A DNA stretch of 64,000 bases from positions 62,001-126,000 of the forward strand of contig CAMDBB010000001.1 in assembly GCA_945889195.1 (NCBI GenBank), given 5' to 3'. The DNA comes from Bifidobacterium breve. GTDB lineage: Bacteria > Actinomycetota > Actinomycetes > Nanopelagicales > Nanopelagicaceae. A model generated the notes under the pieces. That model was given only the letters and a program-made list of their open reading frames with translations, was not told the origin of the DNA and did not search any database. How positions within the stretch are numbered: the stretch's first letter is position 1; each line of letters begins with the position of its first letter. This document shows positions 31,198-40,059 of the stretch, in pieces. Both the position numbers and the translations under genes were made by a program.

Positions 31198-31806
31198 TTA
31201 GCTACGCCTTCCACTTTGCAGCGCCTTTTTAAGGAGTTCAGATAGTTCAATCTCAGTCGGTTCGACTCCATTTTCAGCGTACTCAGCAACAACGGAGTTG
31301 ATTGCAGCATCCGAATCTTTGGCAGTAAAACCAAGAGATACAAGGGCCGAAGTTAATTGTTCGCGCCATACCGGTTGATGGTGCGCGCTCTTATGTGCAG
31401 TACCAAAGTCAGAGATCATGCCTTTAAGTTCCAGAATAAGTCGTTGCGCACCCTTTCGACCGATACCTGGAACTTTCTCGATAGCAGAGATATCTTCCTG
31501 TGCAATTGCTGCAGCTAACGTCTGGGGTGAATGGCTACCCATGATCGCAAGTGCAACTTTTGGACCGATGCCCGTGACGGTCTGTACCAATTCAAAGGTA
31601 GAACGGCTCTCTTCATCAAGAAAACCAAAGAGGGTAAGAGCATCTTCACGGACGATAAGAGTGGTGAAGAGTTGTACCGGAACTCCAATATTGAGTTGAG
31701 ATCCAGTCTGGGTCGTAACCGACACAGCGAGACCAACTCCCCCAACTTCGACAATTACTTTATCGCTGCCAATAGAGCGCACCACACCGTTGATAAGTGA
31801 AATCAT
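31198..31806 (-). CDS. ruvA: Holliday junction DNA-binding subunit RuvA
   Basis: Tetrameric protein that clamps four-way DNA junctions and recruits RuvB. 202 aa. Begins [13 protein letters not shown], with an OB-fold first domain. Two helix-hairpin-helix motifs follow ([14 protein letters not shown] and [18 protein letters not shown]). The flexible C-terminal RuvB-binding domain contains [16 protein letters not shown]. The ATG overlaps the ruvC stop by ATGA. Confidence 0.95.
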   Translation of the reverse strand: MISLINGVVRSIGSDKVIVEVGGVGLAVSVTTQTGSQLNIGVPVQLFTTLIVREDALTLFGFLDEESRSTFELVQTVTGIGPKVALAIMGSHSPQTLAAAIAQEDISAIEKVPGIGRKGAQRLILELKGMISDFGTAHKSAHHQPVWREQLTSALVSLGFTAKDSDAAINSVVAEYAENGVEPTEIELSELLKKALQSGRRS

Positions 31807-32357
31807 CTCTTCACCAACTTTGAAATACGCACCTTCTCAGCTTTAAGAGCCTCTTCAATCTTTGCATTGCCGCCACCACGCCACAGATGACAGATAGCGA
31901 GTGCGAGTGCATCAGTACTGTCAACAGGCTTTGGGATCACTTCGAGATTAAGCAGCCGCTTCACCATCTCAGCGACTTGCGCCTTATTGGCGCGCCCGGA
32001 ACCGGTGACCGCGGCCTTAACTTCAGATGGCGTATGCATCATGACTGGAATATTTCGACGAGCTGCAACCAAGAGAGCAACTCCTGCAGCTTGCGCAGTC
32101 CCCATAACAGTTCTGACATTATGTTGCGAAAAGACTCGTTCGATAGCAATGACATCAGGCTGGTGAGCTGAGATCCACTCTTCTAGTTCAACCTCTAGTT
32201 GCAGTAAGCGACGCTCTAAGGGCAGATCGCTTGAGGTGAGAATTACTCCGACGCCAATGAGTGTAATTGGCTTGCCGACGCTTCCTTCAATCACGCCAAT
32301 TCCGCATCGCGTGAGCCCTGGGTCAACCCCAAGAACTCGCTTATGTGGATGGCTCAT
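31803..32357 (-). CDS. ruvC: Crossover junction endodeoxyribonuclease RuvC
   Basis: Dimeric RNase H-fold resolvase that nicks Holliday junctions. 184 aa from the ATG at 32357 ([14 protein letters not shown]); the track start at 32366 is a TTG and less likely. Catalytic acidic residues are visible as [21 protein letters not shown] and the C-terminal [21 protein letters not shown]-like [23 protein letters not shown] is the DNA-binding part. A gap of about 33 bp separates it from yebC. Confidence 0.95.
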   Translation of the reverse strand: MSHPHKRVLGVDPGLTRCGIGVIEGSVGKPITLIGVGVILTSSDLPLERRLLQLEVELEEWISAHQPDVIAIERVFSQHNVRTVMGTAQAAGVALLVAARRNIPVMMHTPSEVKAAVTGSGRANKAQVAEMVKRLLNLEVIPKPVDSTDALALAICHLWRGGGNAKIEEALKAEKVRISKLVKR

Positions 32358-32390
32358 AATTTCCAAGCCTAGGACTAACGAGCCGTTCGG

Positions 32391-33143
32391 TTAGGAAAGG
32401 CTCGCCATAACTTCATCAGAGACATCAAAATTGGAGTAGACATTCTGCACATCGTCTAGCTCTTCAATGGCATCGATTAGTTCAAAGACCTTCTGCGCAC
32501 CTTCGGCATCGAGCGGAATCTGCATCGATGGCAAGAAGGAAGAGTCCGCGGATTCGTAATCAATACCTGCAGCCTGTAGGGAAGTTCTTGCTGCAACAAG
32601 ATCGCTGGCTTCACAGACAACCTCAAAAGATTCACCGAGATCATTTACTTCTTCAACACCAGCATCTAACGCCGCCTCTAGAATTGAATCTTCTGTGGTT
32701 CCTGCCGCCTTATTTACAATGATTACGCCCTTGCGGTTAAAGAGGTAAGAGACTGAACCAGGATCGGCCATAGAGCCACCATTGCGAGTGACAGCAACGC
32801 GAACTTCAGATGCTGCGCGATTACGGTTATCAGATAGACACTCAATCATGATTGCTACGCCGTTAGGTCCGTAGCCTTCATACATAATCGTCTGCCAATC
32901 AGCGCCTCCAGATTCAAGTCCGGCGCCTCGCTTGACCGCTCTCTCAATATTGTCAGCAGGCATCGAGTTCTTCTTCGCCTTAGCGATGGCATCAAAGAGT
33001 GTCGGATTTCCTACGACATCAGGCCCGCCATTACGCGCTGCGACTTCGATTGCCTTGATTAACTTTGCAAAGTTTTTGGCGCGACGGCTATCAATCACAG
33101 CCTTCTTATGCTTTGTCGTTGCCCATTTGGAATGGCCTGACAT
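32391..33143 (-). CDS. YebC/PmpR family regulatory / translation-assisting protein
   Basis: Conserved three-domain protein. YebC family members have been described both as transcriptional regulators and as factors helping polyproline translation. 250 aa from the ATG at 33143 ([18 protein letters not shown]), which follows a GAGGTG ribosome binding site. The extra leading residue in the track would be a TTG. Typical stretches are [22 protein letters not shown] and [20 protein letters not shown]. It lies between pdxT and ruvC, as usual in Actinobacteria. Confidence 0.93.
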   Translation of the reverse strand: MSGHSKWATTKHKKAVIDSRRAKNFAKLIKAIEVAARNGGPDVVGNPTLFDAIAKAKKNSMPADNIERAVKRGAGLESGGADWQTIMYEGYGPNGVAIMIECLSDNRNRAASEVRVAVTRNGGSMADPGSVSYLFNRKGVIIVNKAAGTTEDSILEAALDAGVEEVNDLGESFEVVCEASDLVAARTSLQAAGIDYESADSSFLPSMQIPLDAEGAQKVFELIDAIEELDDVQNVYSNFDVSDEVMASLS

Positions 33144-33182
33144 CAACCCACCTCGTTCATTATCTAGCGCCTAACGCGAACT

Positions 33183-33755
33183 TTATCTGCCTTTGCAGAT
33201 CTCATCAAAAAAGTAGGTATGAACAGCCATGTCAGCAGTCAATTCGGGGTGGAAACTGGTGGCCAGTAGATTGCCTTGGCGTACTGCCACCGCATGTCCT
33301 GCCACCTCTGATAACACCTGCACTTCTTTGCCAACTTCCTCAACCCAAGGGGCGCGAATAAAGACGGCATGTAGCGACTGACCATTGAATTTTAGATCAG
33401 ACTCGAAGGAGTCAACCTGGCGACCAAAGGCGTTACGTCGCACTGTCATATCTATTCCACCAAAAGTCTTCTGGCCATCTTTGCCATCAACAATGCGATC
33501 TGCCAACAGAATCATTCCAGCGCAAGATCCGTAGACAGGAAGTCCCTCTGCGATTCTGGACTTAATCGGTGCGTAGAGATCGAATAGTTCAGCGAGATGA
33601 ATGATTGTGGTTGATTCACCACCAGGAACGACTAAGGCATCTACCTTCGCTAGATCTGCAGCGGTGCGAACTTCTAGCGCGCTATGCCCACAAGAAACCG
33701 TTGCCGCTATATGTTCGCGGAAATCACCCTGTAGAGCTAGTACGCCAACAATCAT
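33183..33755 (-). CDS. pdxT: Pyridoxal 5'-phosphate synthase glutaminase subunit
   Basis: Glutaminase that feeds ammonia to PdxS for vitamin B6 (PLP) synthesis. 190 aa. VVPGGESTTI is the substrate loop, YGSCAGMILLAD carries the nucleophile Cys, and SFHPELT near the C-terminus holds the His/Glu dyad. LALQGDFREH at the N-terminus is diagnostic. It is 11 bp downstream of pdxS, forming the usual pair, so the organism should make its own PLP by the DXP-independent route. Confidence 0.96.
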   Translation of the reverse strand: MIVGVLALQGDFREHIAATVSCGHSALEVRTAADLAKVDALVVPGGESTTIIHLAELFDLYAPIKSRIAEGLPVYGSCAGMILLADRIVDGKDGQKTFGGIDMTVRRNAFGRQVDSFESDLKFNGQSLHAVFIRAPWVEEVGKEVQVLSEVAGHAVAVRQGNLLATSFHPELTADMAVHTYFFDEICKGR

Positions 33756-33766
33756 TCGAAGAAGTT

Positions 33767-34669
33767 TTACCAGCCACGTTCAGCAAGGCGATGAGGGACT
33801 GGAATATCAGCAACGTTGATTCCCACCATTGCTTCGCCAAGTCCGCGTGATGCATCAGCCAGAACTTTGGCATCTTGATAGAAAGTAGTTGCCTTCACGC
33901 ACGCTGCTGCACGCTCCGCTGGATTTCCTGATTTGAAGATTCCAGAACCGATAAAGACGCCATCAGCGCCCATCTGCATCATCAAAGCTGCATCTGCTGG
34001 AGTTGCAATTCCGCCTGCAGTAAAGAGAACGACTGGCAGCTTGCCTGTTTCAGCAACTTCCTTCACAAGAGCGTAAGGAGCCTGAAGTTCTTTTGCCGCA
34101 ACATAGAGTTCATCTTCGCGCATTGAAGTCAAGCGACGAATCTCTCCGCCGATAGTGCGCATATGAGTCATCGCATTGGAAACGTCGCCAGTGCCGGCTT
34201 CACCCTTAGAGCGAATCATCGCAGCGCCCTCGTTGATGCGACGTAGCGCTTCGCCAAGATTGGTAGCACCGCAGACAAATGGAATCTTGAAGTTCCACTT
34301 ATCAATATGGTTGGTGTAGTCAGCAGGAGTGAGGACTTCGGATTCGTCGATGTAATCAACTCCGAGACTTTCAATGATCTGCGCCTCAACGAAGTGACCG
34401 ATGCGAACCTTTGCCATCACTGGAATCGAGACAGCGGCTTGAATCTTTTGAATCATGTCCGGGTCTGACATACGCGCAACGCCACCTTGTGCGCGAATAT
34501 CTGCAGGAACGCGTTCTAGAGCCATCACTGCACATGCGCCAGCATCCTCGGCAATCTTGGCTTGCTCAACGTTTACGACATCCATGATGACGCCGCCCTT
34601 GAGCATCTCAGCCATTCCGCGCTTTACGCGCGCTGTGCCTGTTGCTTCGCTTCCAGTGTTCTGTGACAT
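33767..34669 (-). CDS. pdxS: Pyridoxal 5'-phosphate synthase lyase subunit
   Basis: Builds PLP from ribose 5-phosphate, glyceraldehyde 3-phosphate and ammonia from PdxT. 300 aa TIM barrel, highly conserved: [42 protein letters not shown], and [14 protein letters not shown] with the active-site Lys. [16 protein letters not shown] forms the phosphate-binding loop. [27 protein letters not shown] closes the barrel. It starts the pdxS-pdxT pair; 55 bp separate it from the upstream DUF3048 gene, enough for an independent promoter, which I could not identify. Confidence 0.97.
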   Translation of the reverse strand: MSQNTGSEATGTARVKRGMAEMLKGGVIMDVVNVEQAKIAEDAGACAVMALERVPADIRAQGGVARMSDPDMIQKIQAAVSIPVMAKVRIGHFVEAQIIESLGVDYIDESEVLTPADYTNHIDKWNFKIPFVCGATNLGEALRRINEGAAMIRSKGEAGTGDVSNAMTHMRTIGGEIRRLTSMREDELYVAAKELQAPYALVKEVAETGKLPVVLFTAGGIATPADAALMMQMGADGVFIGSGIFKSGNPAERAAACVKATTFYQDAKVLADASRGLGEAMVGINVADIPVPHRLAERGW

Positions 34670-34724
34670 CTAATGAACTCCTTACAAAAACGTGAAATGG
34701 TCTATCCCACGTAGAGGGTCGAGT

Positions 34725-35756
34725 CTACTTTGTCTCTCTCCTTGATGCATCCGCTGGAATTAGCGTGAAACTAGGCGATTTATCGGTCAAGGCAATCCAT
34801 ATCGCCCCGTGCGCAAATGGAATTTCATCCCCTGCATTGGTGGTCCATTGAGTACCAGCGGACTCAGTTGGGCGGCTCCAATTTCCTTCAATGTACTTTC
34901 CATCTCTCAAGATGAAACCCTTACCTGATCCGATGGTTGCTGAGAATGGAGTCACTCCCCCCACTTTATCTTTGTAGATCGAGTCCGTGATTGATACGAG
35001 TTGTATGACAAATGTGTCTGCCGTCAAACGAGCTCCTGTCGATGAAAGATTGGGGACGCCGCCATGTGAAAGTTCCCAAACTTCCTTTTCAGTTGACCAG
35101 AAAACTTCGTAGTTACTTGCCGGCCATGAAACCTTTGCCGAGCTAATGGCAGTTCCAAGTTCGGTCTCATCTGAGAAGTTCCAGCCTGCACTCTTTGATT
35201 GCGCAAATGCAAAACCTCTATCTTGCGCATACTCCATAAAGAGATCAGCACGCAGCACCATCGCATAAGGCTGAATCCGCTGTGGATCAGTTGTATAAAT
35301 CGTTGAAGACATCCTCTGTGCGCCCAAATCAAAGAGATTGGCAGCTGAGATCTCGGCTCGTAACTTCTGCTGAGCACCACTGTAAGCAAAACCAACTTTG
35401 CCAAATTGTGAAAGCAATTCCAGATCTGAAACCCTCGCTGATCTCACGGGGCCAATCTCTTTTGGAATCTGGGATGAGAAGAGAGCAGCGAAACGGGTAA
35501 GCCCACCCTCGACTTGTTCTATATAAACGATATCAGCGAACTCAATTCCAATCTGGGGATGGGCCATCTTTGTATCATCAATCTTGACCGCCAAAATTGG
35601 CCCATCAGTTCCAACTCTGCCACTGAGTGAGTTACGCACTTCCTCTTCAAAAACAGAGCTCAGCAAGTTCTCTGACTTTGGTGCAAGAAAAGCTGCTGCA
35701 ACGACTGCTACAGATGCCGCTGCAACTATCAGGGCCAGAGATCTTTTAAAGAACAT
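34725..35756 (-). CDS. DUF3048 family exported or membrane-anchored protein (YerB-like)
   Basis: 343 aa from the preferred ATG at 35756 (MFFKRSLALIVAAASVAVVAAAFLAP), giving a signal-anchor of about 20 hydrophobic residues without an obvious lipobox Cys. The body has the DUF3048 hallmarks AVKIDDTKMAHPQIG, EFADIVYIEQVEGGLTRFAALF and IGPVRSARVSDLELLSQFG. Family function is unknown; the Bacillus relative YerB is a lipoprotein. Longer TTG/ATG starts at 35777 and 35771 would overlap further into the upstream gene. It overlaps that gene's end by 11 bases, so it probably belongs to the pgsA-pimA unit. Confidence 0.85.
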   Translation of the reverse strand: MFFKRSLALIVAAASVAVVAAAFLAPKSENLLSSVFEEEVRNSLSGRVGTDGPILAVKIDDTKMAHPQIGIEFADIVYIEQVEGGLTRFAALFSSQIPKEIGPVRSARVSDLELLSQFGKVGFAYSGAQQKLRAEISAANLFDLGAQRMSSTIYTTDPQRIQPYAMVLRADLFMEYAQDRGFAFAQSKSAGWNFSDETELGTAISSAKVSWPASNYEVFWSTEKEVWELSHGGVPNLSSTGARLTADTFVIQLVSITDSIYKDKVGGVTPFSATIGSGKGFILRDGKYIEGNWSRPTESAGTQWTTNAGDEIPFAHGAIWIALTDKSPSFTLIPADASRRETK

Positions 35757-36249
35757 CGTCTTCAAACTCATAGACAACTGGTTCAGGAGCGTTACCAGCT
35801 AATCGAAAGAGGCGAATAATTGGTTTAGCGCGCACCATAGTTGTGCGGTTGACGGCATCAACATGAATCGCAATAGCCATCTTTATCTTTGAATTAAGTT
35901 CTTGCAGTTCCAGAACCAACGCCTTCTCGTGCGCACCCGAGATTTCATCCGCGCCCTCCAAAAGAATTCCTAGCGCCCCACTCAAACCTGACTCAGCCTG
36001 AGAACGATCCTTGATGCTCGCTTCACGCGCCTGGTGAGCTGCAAATGTTAGAAGAAGGGATGCTGCTGGATCTGAGATTTCAGAGCGAGCAATCTCGATA
36101 GCAATGGCAGCACGGCGCTGCAGCAAACTATCCAAATTAGCCCAGCTGGTTTCAACGCGGTGATGCAATCGATCAAGTCGCGTTGCCGAATATGACAGGT
36201 ACCAAGCAAAGAAGGCAACAATGAGAATAAGGATGAGGAGCGAACTCAT
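35746..36249 (-). CDS. LemA-like small membrane protein
   Basis: 167 aa with a single N-terminal membrane helix (LLILILIVAFFAWYLS). A helical domain follows whose start RLDRLHHRVETSWANLDSLLQRRA resembles the LemA family signature. The rest is predicted coiled helix; the C-terminus is acidic. No enzyme motif is visible. An equivalent membrane protein gene follows pimA in Mycobacterium (Rv2609c, from memory), so the position is conserved. It begins 6 bp after pimA and overlaps the DUF3048 gene. A role in the cell envelope is a reasonable guess only. Confidence 0.7.
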   Translation of the reverse strand: MSSLLILILIVAFFAWYLSYSATRLDRLHHRVETSWANLDSLLQRRAAIAIEIARSEISDPAASLLLTFAAHQAREASIKDRSQAESGLSGALGILLEGADEISGAHEKALVLELQELNSKIKMAIAIHVDAVNRTTMVRAKPIIRLFRLAGNAPEPVVYEFEDDVL

Positions 36250-36255
36250 ATGAAT

Positions 36256-37431
36256 CTATTCCCTTCCCAGAAACTTGTTCCAAGAGCGATTCTCGGATGC
36301 AAGTGTCACTTTACGTCCACCCGCCATCGCCATCTCGTAGACATCGAAGATTTTCTCAGCAACAACATCCCAATCAAAGCTCTGCGCGTATTCCTTGCCC
36401 AGTTTGGCTTTCTTAAGACGCTCATCTGGGTGAGAGAGCAGGTCGACAATCTTCGCAGACAAATCCTTACTGTCCTCTGATGTAAAAGTTGTTCCATATT
36501 TGCCATGACCAAGAAGTGAATCAAATGCAGGAATGTCACTTGCGATAACGCTTGCCCCACTCGCTAGCGCTTCAGCAAGAATGATTCCGAAAGATTCTCC
36601 TCCAGTATTGGGAGCGATATAGAGCCCGACCGAGGTGAGGAAATTTGCCTTCTCTTTCTCGCTAATGCGACCTAAGAAATGAATGCGGTCTCGCAGATTC
36701 GGTTCAATGACTTCCAACGCTTCATCAGGGTTACCTGGGCCAGCGACAAAGACTTGGATGTCAGGGAATGCGCTTACGACGCGAGGTAGCGCATCAAGGA
36801 GAATCGAAAGACCTTTACGAGGTTCTTGAAAACGTCCGATGAATCCCAGAGTATTTCCAGACCAACGGGGTTCCAGTACGCCATCACGATATCGATCAGC
36901 ATAAATTCCATTTGGAACAACAATCGCATCTGTCTCGAGGTGTTCTTTCAGCGTTTCTCGGGCCGCCTCACTTACCGCAATACGTGCAGTGAGCTTCTCA
37001 ATGACTGGTTCTAGAAAAGGAACCACGGCAAAAGAAACCTTCTGCCTTTTCGCTGCGGCATGAAAAGTGCCGACCATCGGACCATCTGCCGCCCAGCAAG
37101 CTAGAAGTGAAATAGAAGGTATAGCTGGCTCATGGAGATGAAGAACGTCGAAGTTACCTTGTGAAATCCACTGTCGCACACGCGCAAACGCGATAGGCCC
37201 AAAGAGAACTCGCGCTACAGCTCCGTTATATGGAATTGCGATAGGTCGACCGGCGCTGACAACGTAATCGGGCAAGTTTTCATCAGAGAGCGCAGGAGCA
37301 AGCACCGAGACGTTATGTCCTGCTGAAATGAGGTACTGCGCTAAATCCCCAACGTGGCTCTGCACTCCACCAGGTGTATCCCAACCATATGGGCAGACAA
37401 TTCCGATTCTCTTCTTCGAAATCGGCATCAT
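36256..37431 (-). CDS. pimA: Phosphatidylinositol alpha-mannosyltransferase
   Basis: Adds the first mannose from GDP-mannose to phosphatidylinositol on the cytoplasmic face of the membrane. 391 aa GT4 (GT-B fold) enzyme. The N-terminal signature IGIVCPYGWDTPGGVQSHV is characteristic of PimA, and HEPAIPSISLLACWA is also conserved. The donor-binding domain shows FIGRFQEPRKGL and the EX7E-type NTGGESFGIILAEALASGA. Start ATG at 37431 overlaps the acyltransferase stop by ATGA. Position directly after the acyltransferase and pgsA makes the function confident. Confidence 0.92.
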   Translation of the reverse strand: MMPISKKRIGIVCPYGWDTPGGVQSHVGDLAQYLISAGHNVSVLAPALSDENLPDYVVSAGRPIAIPYNGAVARVLFGPIAFARVRQWISQGNFDVLHLHEPAIPSISLLACWAADGPMVGTFHAAAKRQKVSFAVVPFLEPVIEKLTARIAVSEAARETLKEHLETDAIVVPNGIYADRYRDGVLEPRWSGNTLGFIGRFQEPRKGLSILLDALPRVVSAFPDIQVFVAGPGNPDEALEVIEPNLRDRIHFLGRISEKEKANFLTSVGLYIAPNTGGESFGIILAEALASGASVIASDIPAFDSLLGHGKYGTTFTSEDSKDLSAKIVDLLSHPDERLKKAKLGKEYAQSFDWDVVAEKIFDVYEMAMAGGRKVTLASENRSWNKFLGRE

Positions 37432-38318
37432 GAAGCATCTCTTTCAGCAAAATCTCCATCAACCCAAATTCGCTGCAACATATGCCAATCCTCGGGATGT
37501 TCAGAAATTCCTTCTGCAAAGAGATCTGCACACCTCTGAACTGTCTTTGCAATTCTTTCATCTTCGCTTCCAGCAGTTGGCACGTGCACATCATGGAAAT
37601 CGATATGTATTCCATGTGGGGTGTAAGAAACATGAGCGACTATGAGTGGGATACCCGTTTTTACTGCAAGGAGCGCGGGTCCAGCTGGCATTCGAGCTGG
37701 TGCGCCGAAGAAGGTGACATCGATTCCTCCTCGAGATAAATCCCTATCGGCAACGAGAGCTATGAGTCTCTTCTCGCGCGCCCGCTTCATGAGAGTTGCA
37801 AATGAACGGTTATCAAGAGCTAGGACTTCAAATCCCATTCGTGTTCTATGTTCAAGAAATCTTTGAAAGAGCGCCTCTGGTTTTAGGCGTTCGGCAACAG
37901 TCACAAGAGGTATGCCCAACGCACAGAAATATGCTCCTGCTAAATCCCAGTTTCCAGAGTGTGGCAGAGCAACAACTACCCCGTCACCACTTTCAATGCG
38001 ACCAATAAGCAAGTTGCCATTTGAGACCGTGACGGAGCTCAGAATGCGTTCCTTGCTCCAACTCTGAATTCTGAATGTGTCGCACCAGTAACGCATATAG
38101 GAACGCATAGCAGTCTGCGTGAGACTATCTAGCTCTGCTGGATTCAACTTTGGTTGCGTGCGAGCCAAGTTGCTACGTAAGCGCTTTACGCTCTTTCCGT
38201 TACGTCGGTAGACAAAATCTGCAATCAGATCAAAGAGCTTGTAAGCGCTCTTTTCTGGAAGCGTTCTCACTATCCACCATCCTGTGAAATAGGTGGCAGC
38301 AGTCATTCGATCCATCAT
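37428..38318 (-). CDS. Phosphatidylinositol mannoside acyltransferase (PatA-like)
   Basis: Transfers a fatty acyl chain to the mannose of PIM. 296 aa from the ATG at 38318, which forms ATGA with the pgsA stop; the 59 extra residues in the track are a frame reading through pgsA. A lysophospholipid-acyltransferase (HtrB/LpxL-like) fold is indicated by the catalytic ALPHSGNWDLAG (HX4D) motif near residue 120. DRDLSRGGIDVTFFGAPARMPAGPALLA contains the second block. An N-terminal hydrophobic stretch (ATYFTGWWIVRTLP) may rest in the membrane. Confidence 0.88.
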   Translation of the reverse strand: MMDRMTAATYFTGWWIVRTLPEKSAYKLFDLIADFVYRRNGKSVKRLRSNLARTQPKLNPAELDSLTQTAMRSYMRYWCDTFRIQSWSKERILSSVTVSNGNLLIGRIESGDGVVVALPHSGNWDLAGAYFCALGIPLVTVAERLKPEALFQRFLEHRTRMGFEVLALDNRSFATLMKRAREKRLIALVADRDLSRGGIDVTFFGAPARMPAGPALLAVKTGIPLIVAHVSYTPHGIHIDFHDVHVPTAGSEDERIAKTVQRCADLFAEGISEHPEDWHMLQRIWVDGDFAERDAS

Positions 38319-38926
38319 CGCGCTGTAAGTCCTCGTCGTACAACGGCCATACGTTGAAAAACCGTGATCACTCCAAGAATTGCTAGGAGCCAGAGCCCAA
38401 TTGCAAGAATGTAAGGAACTCCGAGCCCATGGAATCCCACTGCTGTAAGGATGATGATGAGTCTCTCGGTCCGCTCTGCAATTCCGACAGCACATTCGAT
38501 TCCGAAGCTTTCAGCCTTCGCTCTTATGTACGGTGTAAGAAAGCCCGTTACTAGCGTCGCTAAGCCAAGATATGAAAGAGGATCATCGGCAGCGATTAAG
38601 GGAACGATAACTGCAATTGTGATTGCTGAATCAGTTACGCGATCAATGGTCGAATCTAGGAAACCGCCCCAAAGACTTGCACCCTTCTGCGAAACTCGCG
38701 CCACCGCTCCATCAAAGAGATCACTGAGCGCGAAGATAACGATGAAGATTGTTCCCCAGAAAAACTCTTCTCTTGGGTAGAACCAGGCGGCAGAGCCAAT
38801 AACTCCAATAGCTCCAAGAAGGGTGATGGCATTTGGCGTCACGCCTATAGATACAGCAACTCGAGCCACTGGATTGATTAATCGAGTGACTGCTGGTTTC
38901 AGTGAGCTACTAATCATCGGCACCAT
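38315..38926 (-). CDS. pgsA: CDP-alcohol phosphatidyltransferase, phosphatidylinositol-phosphate synthase type
   Basis: Condenses CDP-diacylglycerol with inositol phosphate, the entry to PI and PIM lipids. 203 aa, about six membrane helices. The CDP-alcohol motif is DLFDGAVARVSQKGASLWGGF followed by LDSTIDRVTD, with all four Asp present. The spacer after the AR pair is one residue longer than the textbook eight. The immediately downstream acyltransferase and pimA argue for inositol rather than glycerol as the acceptor. The name pgsA follows mycobacterial usage. The start lies 15 bp from the divergent EF-G-like gene. Confidence 0.88.
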   Translation of the reverse strand: MVPMISSSLKPAVTRLINPVARVAVSIGVTPNAITLLGAIGVIGSAAWFYPREEFFWGTIFIVIFALSDLFDGAVARVSQKGASLWGGFLDSTIDRVTDSAITIAVIVPLIAADDPLSYLGLATLVTGFLTPYIRAKAESFGIECAVGIAERTERLIIILTAVGFHGLGVPYILAIGLWLLAILGVITVFQRMAVVRRGLTAR

Positions 38927-38941
38927 CGTAGGCTTACCCGC

Positions 38942-39550
38942 GTGCCAAGCCCCAATTCTGAGCCTGTGAATTCCCCGTCAAAGCGGATACATGTTTACGG
39001 GCATGTCAGCGCATCCCCTGCGGCCATCGCCTCGGCTTTTCATGGCACCGTTTCAGCCACCGCCGAGGCAGATTCTGATCTTGCAATCTTTGCCATCAAC
39101 CCTGGTGCAGGTATTGATGCGCAGACGATTTCGCTCTGGCAAGAGCTAGATGATTTCCAGATTCCTCGCTTGGTCTTGGTCAACGGACTCGAAGGTCAAG
39201 AGCTGGATTTCGATGATGCTGCGATGTTGGCAAGCCGTGTATTTGATCAAGTAATCACTCCGTATTTAGTTCTCCATGGTGACGATGGTGAGCCAACAGC
39301 GCTTATTCGCTTACAGGATCTGGAAATTATTGATTACTCAACCAATCCGCCAACTACAAGACATTGCGATCCTGAACACGAAGAGCTTGTTCGTGAATTT
39401 CGTGAAGAGTACTTTGAACAGACTTCAGAGATGGATGAGGGCGCCTTTGCTGCTGGAATCATCTTCCCTGCAATCCCCATAAATCTCAATAAGGGAATCG
39501 GTGTTGATGTTGTGAAGCGCTATATAAACCTGTTACCAAGCAGCAGCTAA
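38942..39550 (+). CDS. EF-G-derived G-domain protein lacking nucleotide-binding motifs (pseudo-GTPase)
   Basis: 202 aa. Alignment by eye to domain I of EF-G: RIHVYGHVSASPAAIASAF corresponds to the P-loop region RNIGIVGHVDAGKTT, but the GK[ST] is gone. Only about 15 residues separate it from DLAIFAINPGAGIDAQT (EF-G: VVVDAxAGVExQT), so switch I, switch II and the DTPGH motif are deleted. IPRLVLVNGLEG replaces IPRIVFVNKMDR, losing the NKxD guanine motif. The G' insertion (LIRLQDLEIIDYS onward) and the end of the G domain (NKGIGVDVVKRYINLLPSSS) are retained. Domains II-V are absent. Start is GTG at 38942 or 38966. The reading frame is open, so it is probably a real non-GTPase protein. The 3' end overlaps the HIT gene by 18 bases. 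Confidence 0.72.
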   Translation: MPSPNSEPVNSPSKRIHVYGHVSASPAAIASAFHGTVSATAEADSDLAIFAINPGAGIDAQTISLWQELDDFQIPRLVLVNGLEGQELDFDDAAMLASRVFDQVITPYLVLHGDDGEPTALIRLQDLEIIDYSTNPPTTRHCDPEHEELVREFREEYFEQTSEMDEGAFAAGIIFPAIPINLNKGIGVDVVKRYINLLPSSS

Positions 39551-40057
39551 CTCATCCCGCGTCATCGTAAGAAGTTGCGGCATTACCTTTGTCTTGCCAA
39601 TAATCGGCATAAAGTTTGCATCCCCTGACCAGCGAGGGACGATATGTTGGTGAATATGTTCTGCAACTCCAGCGCCTGAGATTGCTCCTTGATTCATGCC
39701 GAGGTTAAATCCATCAGCCTTGGAAACCTTTCGAATTACCCGCATTGCATGCGATGTCATATCCGTGATCTCGTGACGCTCTTCATCAGATAAATCGGTG
39801 AGATCTGCGACATGGCGAAAAGCGCAGATAAGCAAATGGCCAGGGTTGTATGGGTAGAGATTCATCACCGCATAAGCGTGGGTTCCGCGCGCAACGATGA
39901 GCCCTTCTTCATCACTGAGCGTTGGTATGCGACAGAACGGGCAAGCGACATCATTGCCTTCAAGTGGACGATTCTCTCCGCGTAAATAATCTAAGCGGTG
40001 AGGCGCCCAAAGCCGTTGCCAGCCATCGGGCATTCCCGCCCCAGAAATCTCACTCAT
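39533..40057 (-). CDS. HIT-domain nucleotide phosphorylase/hydrolase (Rv2613c-like)
   Basis: 174 aa member of the histidine triad superfamily. The catalytic HxHxHxx motif is AEHIHQHIVPRWSGD near residue 140. YPYNPGHLLICAFRHV is the preceding family block, and ACPFCRIP contributes two Cys that may bind metal. The mycobacterial protein at the same locus (between thrS and pgsA) is a diadenosine tetraphosphate phosphorylase, so a role in Ap4A turnover is likely. The ATG is 3 bp after the thrS stop, so it is coupled to thrS, which itself can make Ap4A. Confidence 0.88.
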   Translation of the reverse strand: MSEISGAGMPDGWQRLWAPHRLDYLRGENRPLEGNDVACPFCRIPTLSDEEGLIVARGTHAYAVMNLYPYNPGHLLICAFRHVADLTDLSDEERHEITDMTSHAMRVIRKVSKADGFNLGMNQGAISGAGVAEHIHQHIVPRWSGDANFMPIIGKTKVMPQLLTMTRDELAAAW

Positions 40058-40059
40058 CT

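Noticed and set aside
37428-38495. 355-aa form of the acyltransferase from the track start
   Set aside because: The first 59 residues are Cys/His/Trp-rich, unlike the family, and read through pgsA in another frame. The ATG at 38318 with ATGA overlap is the natural start.
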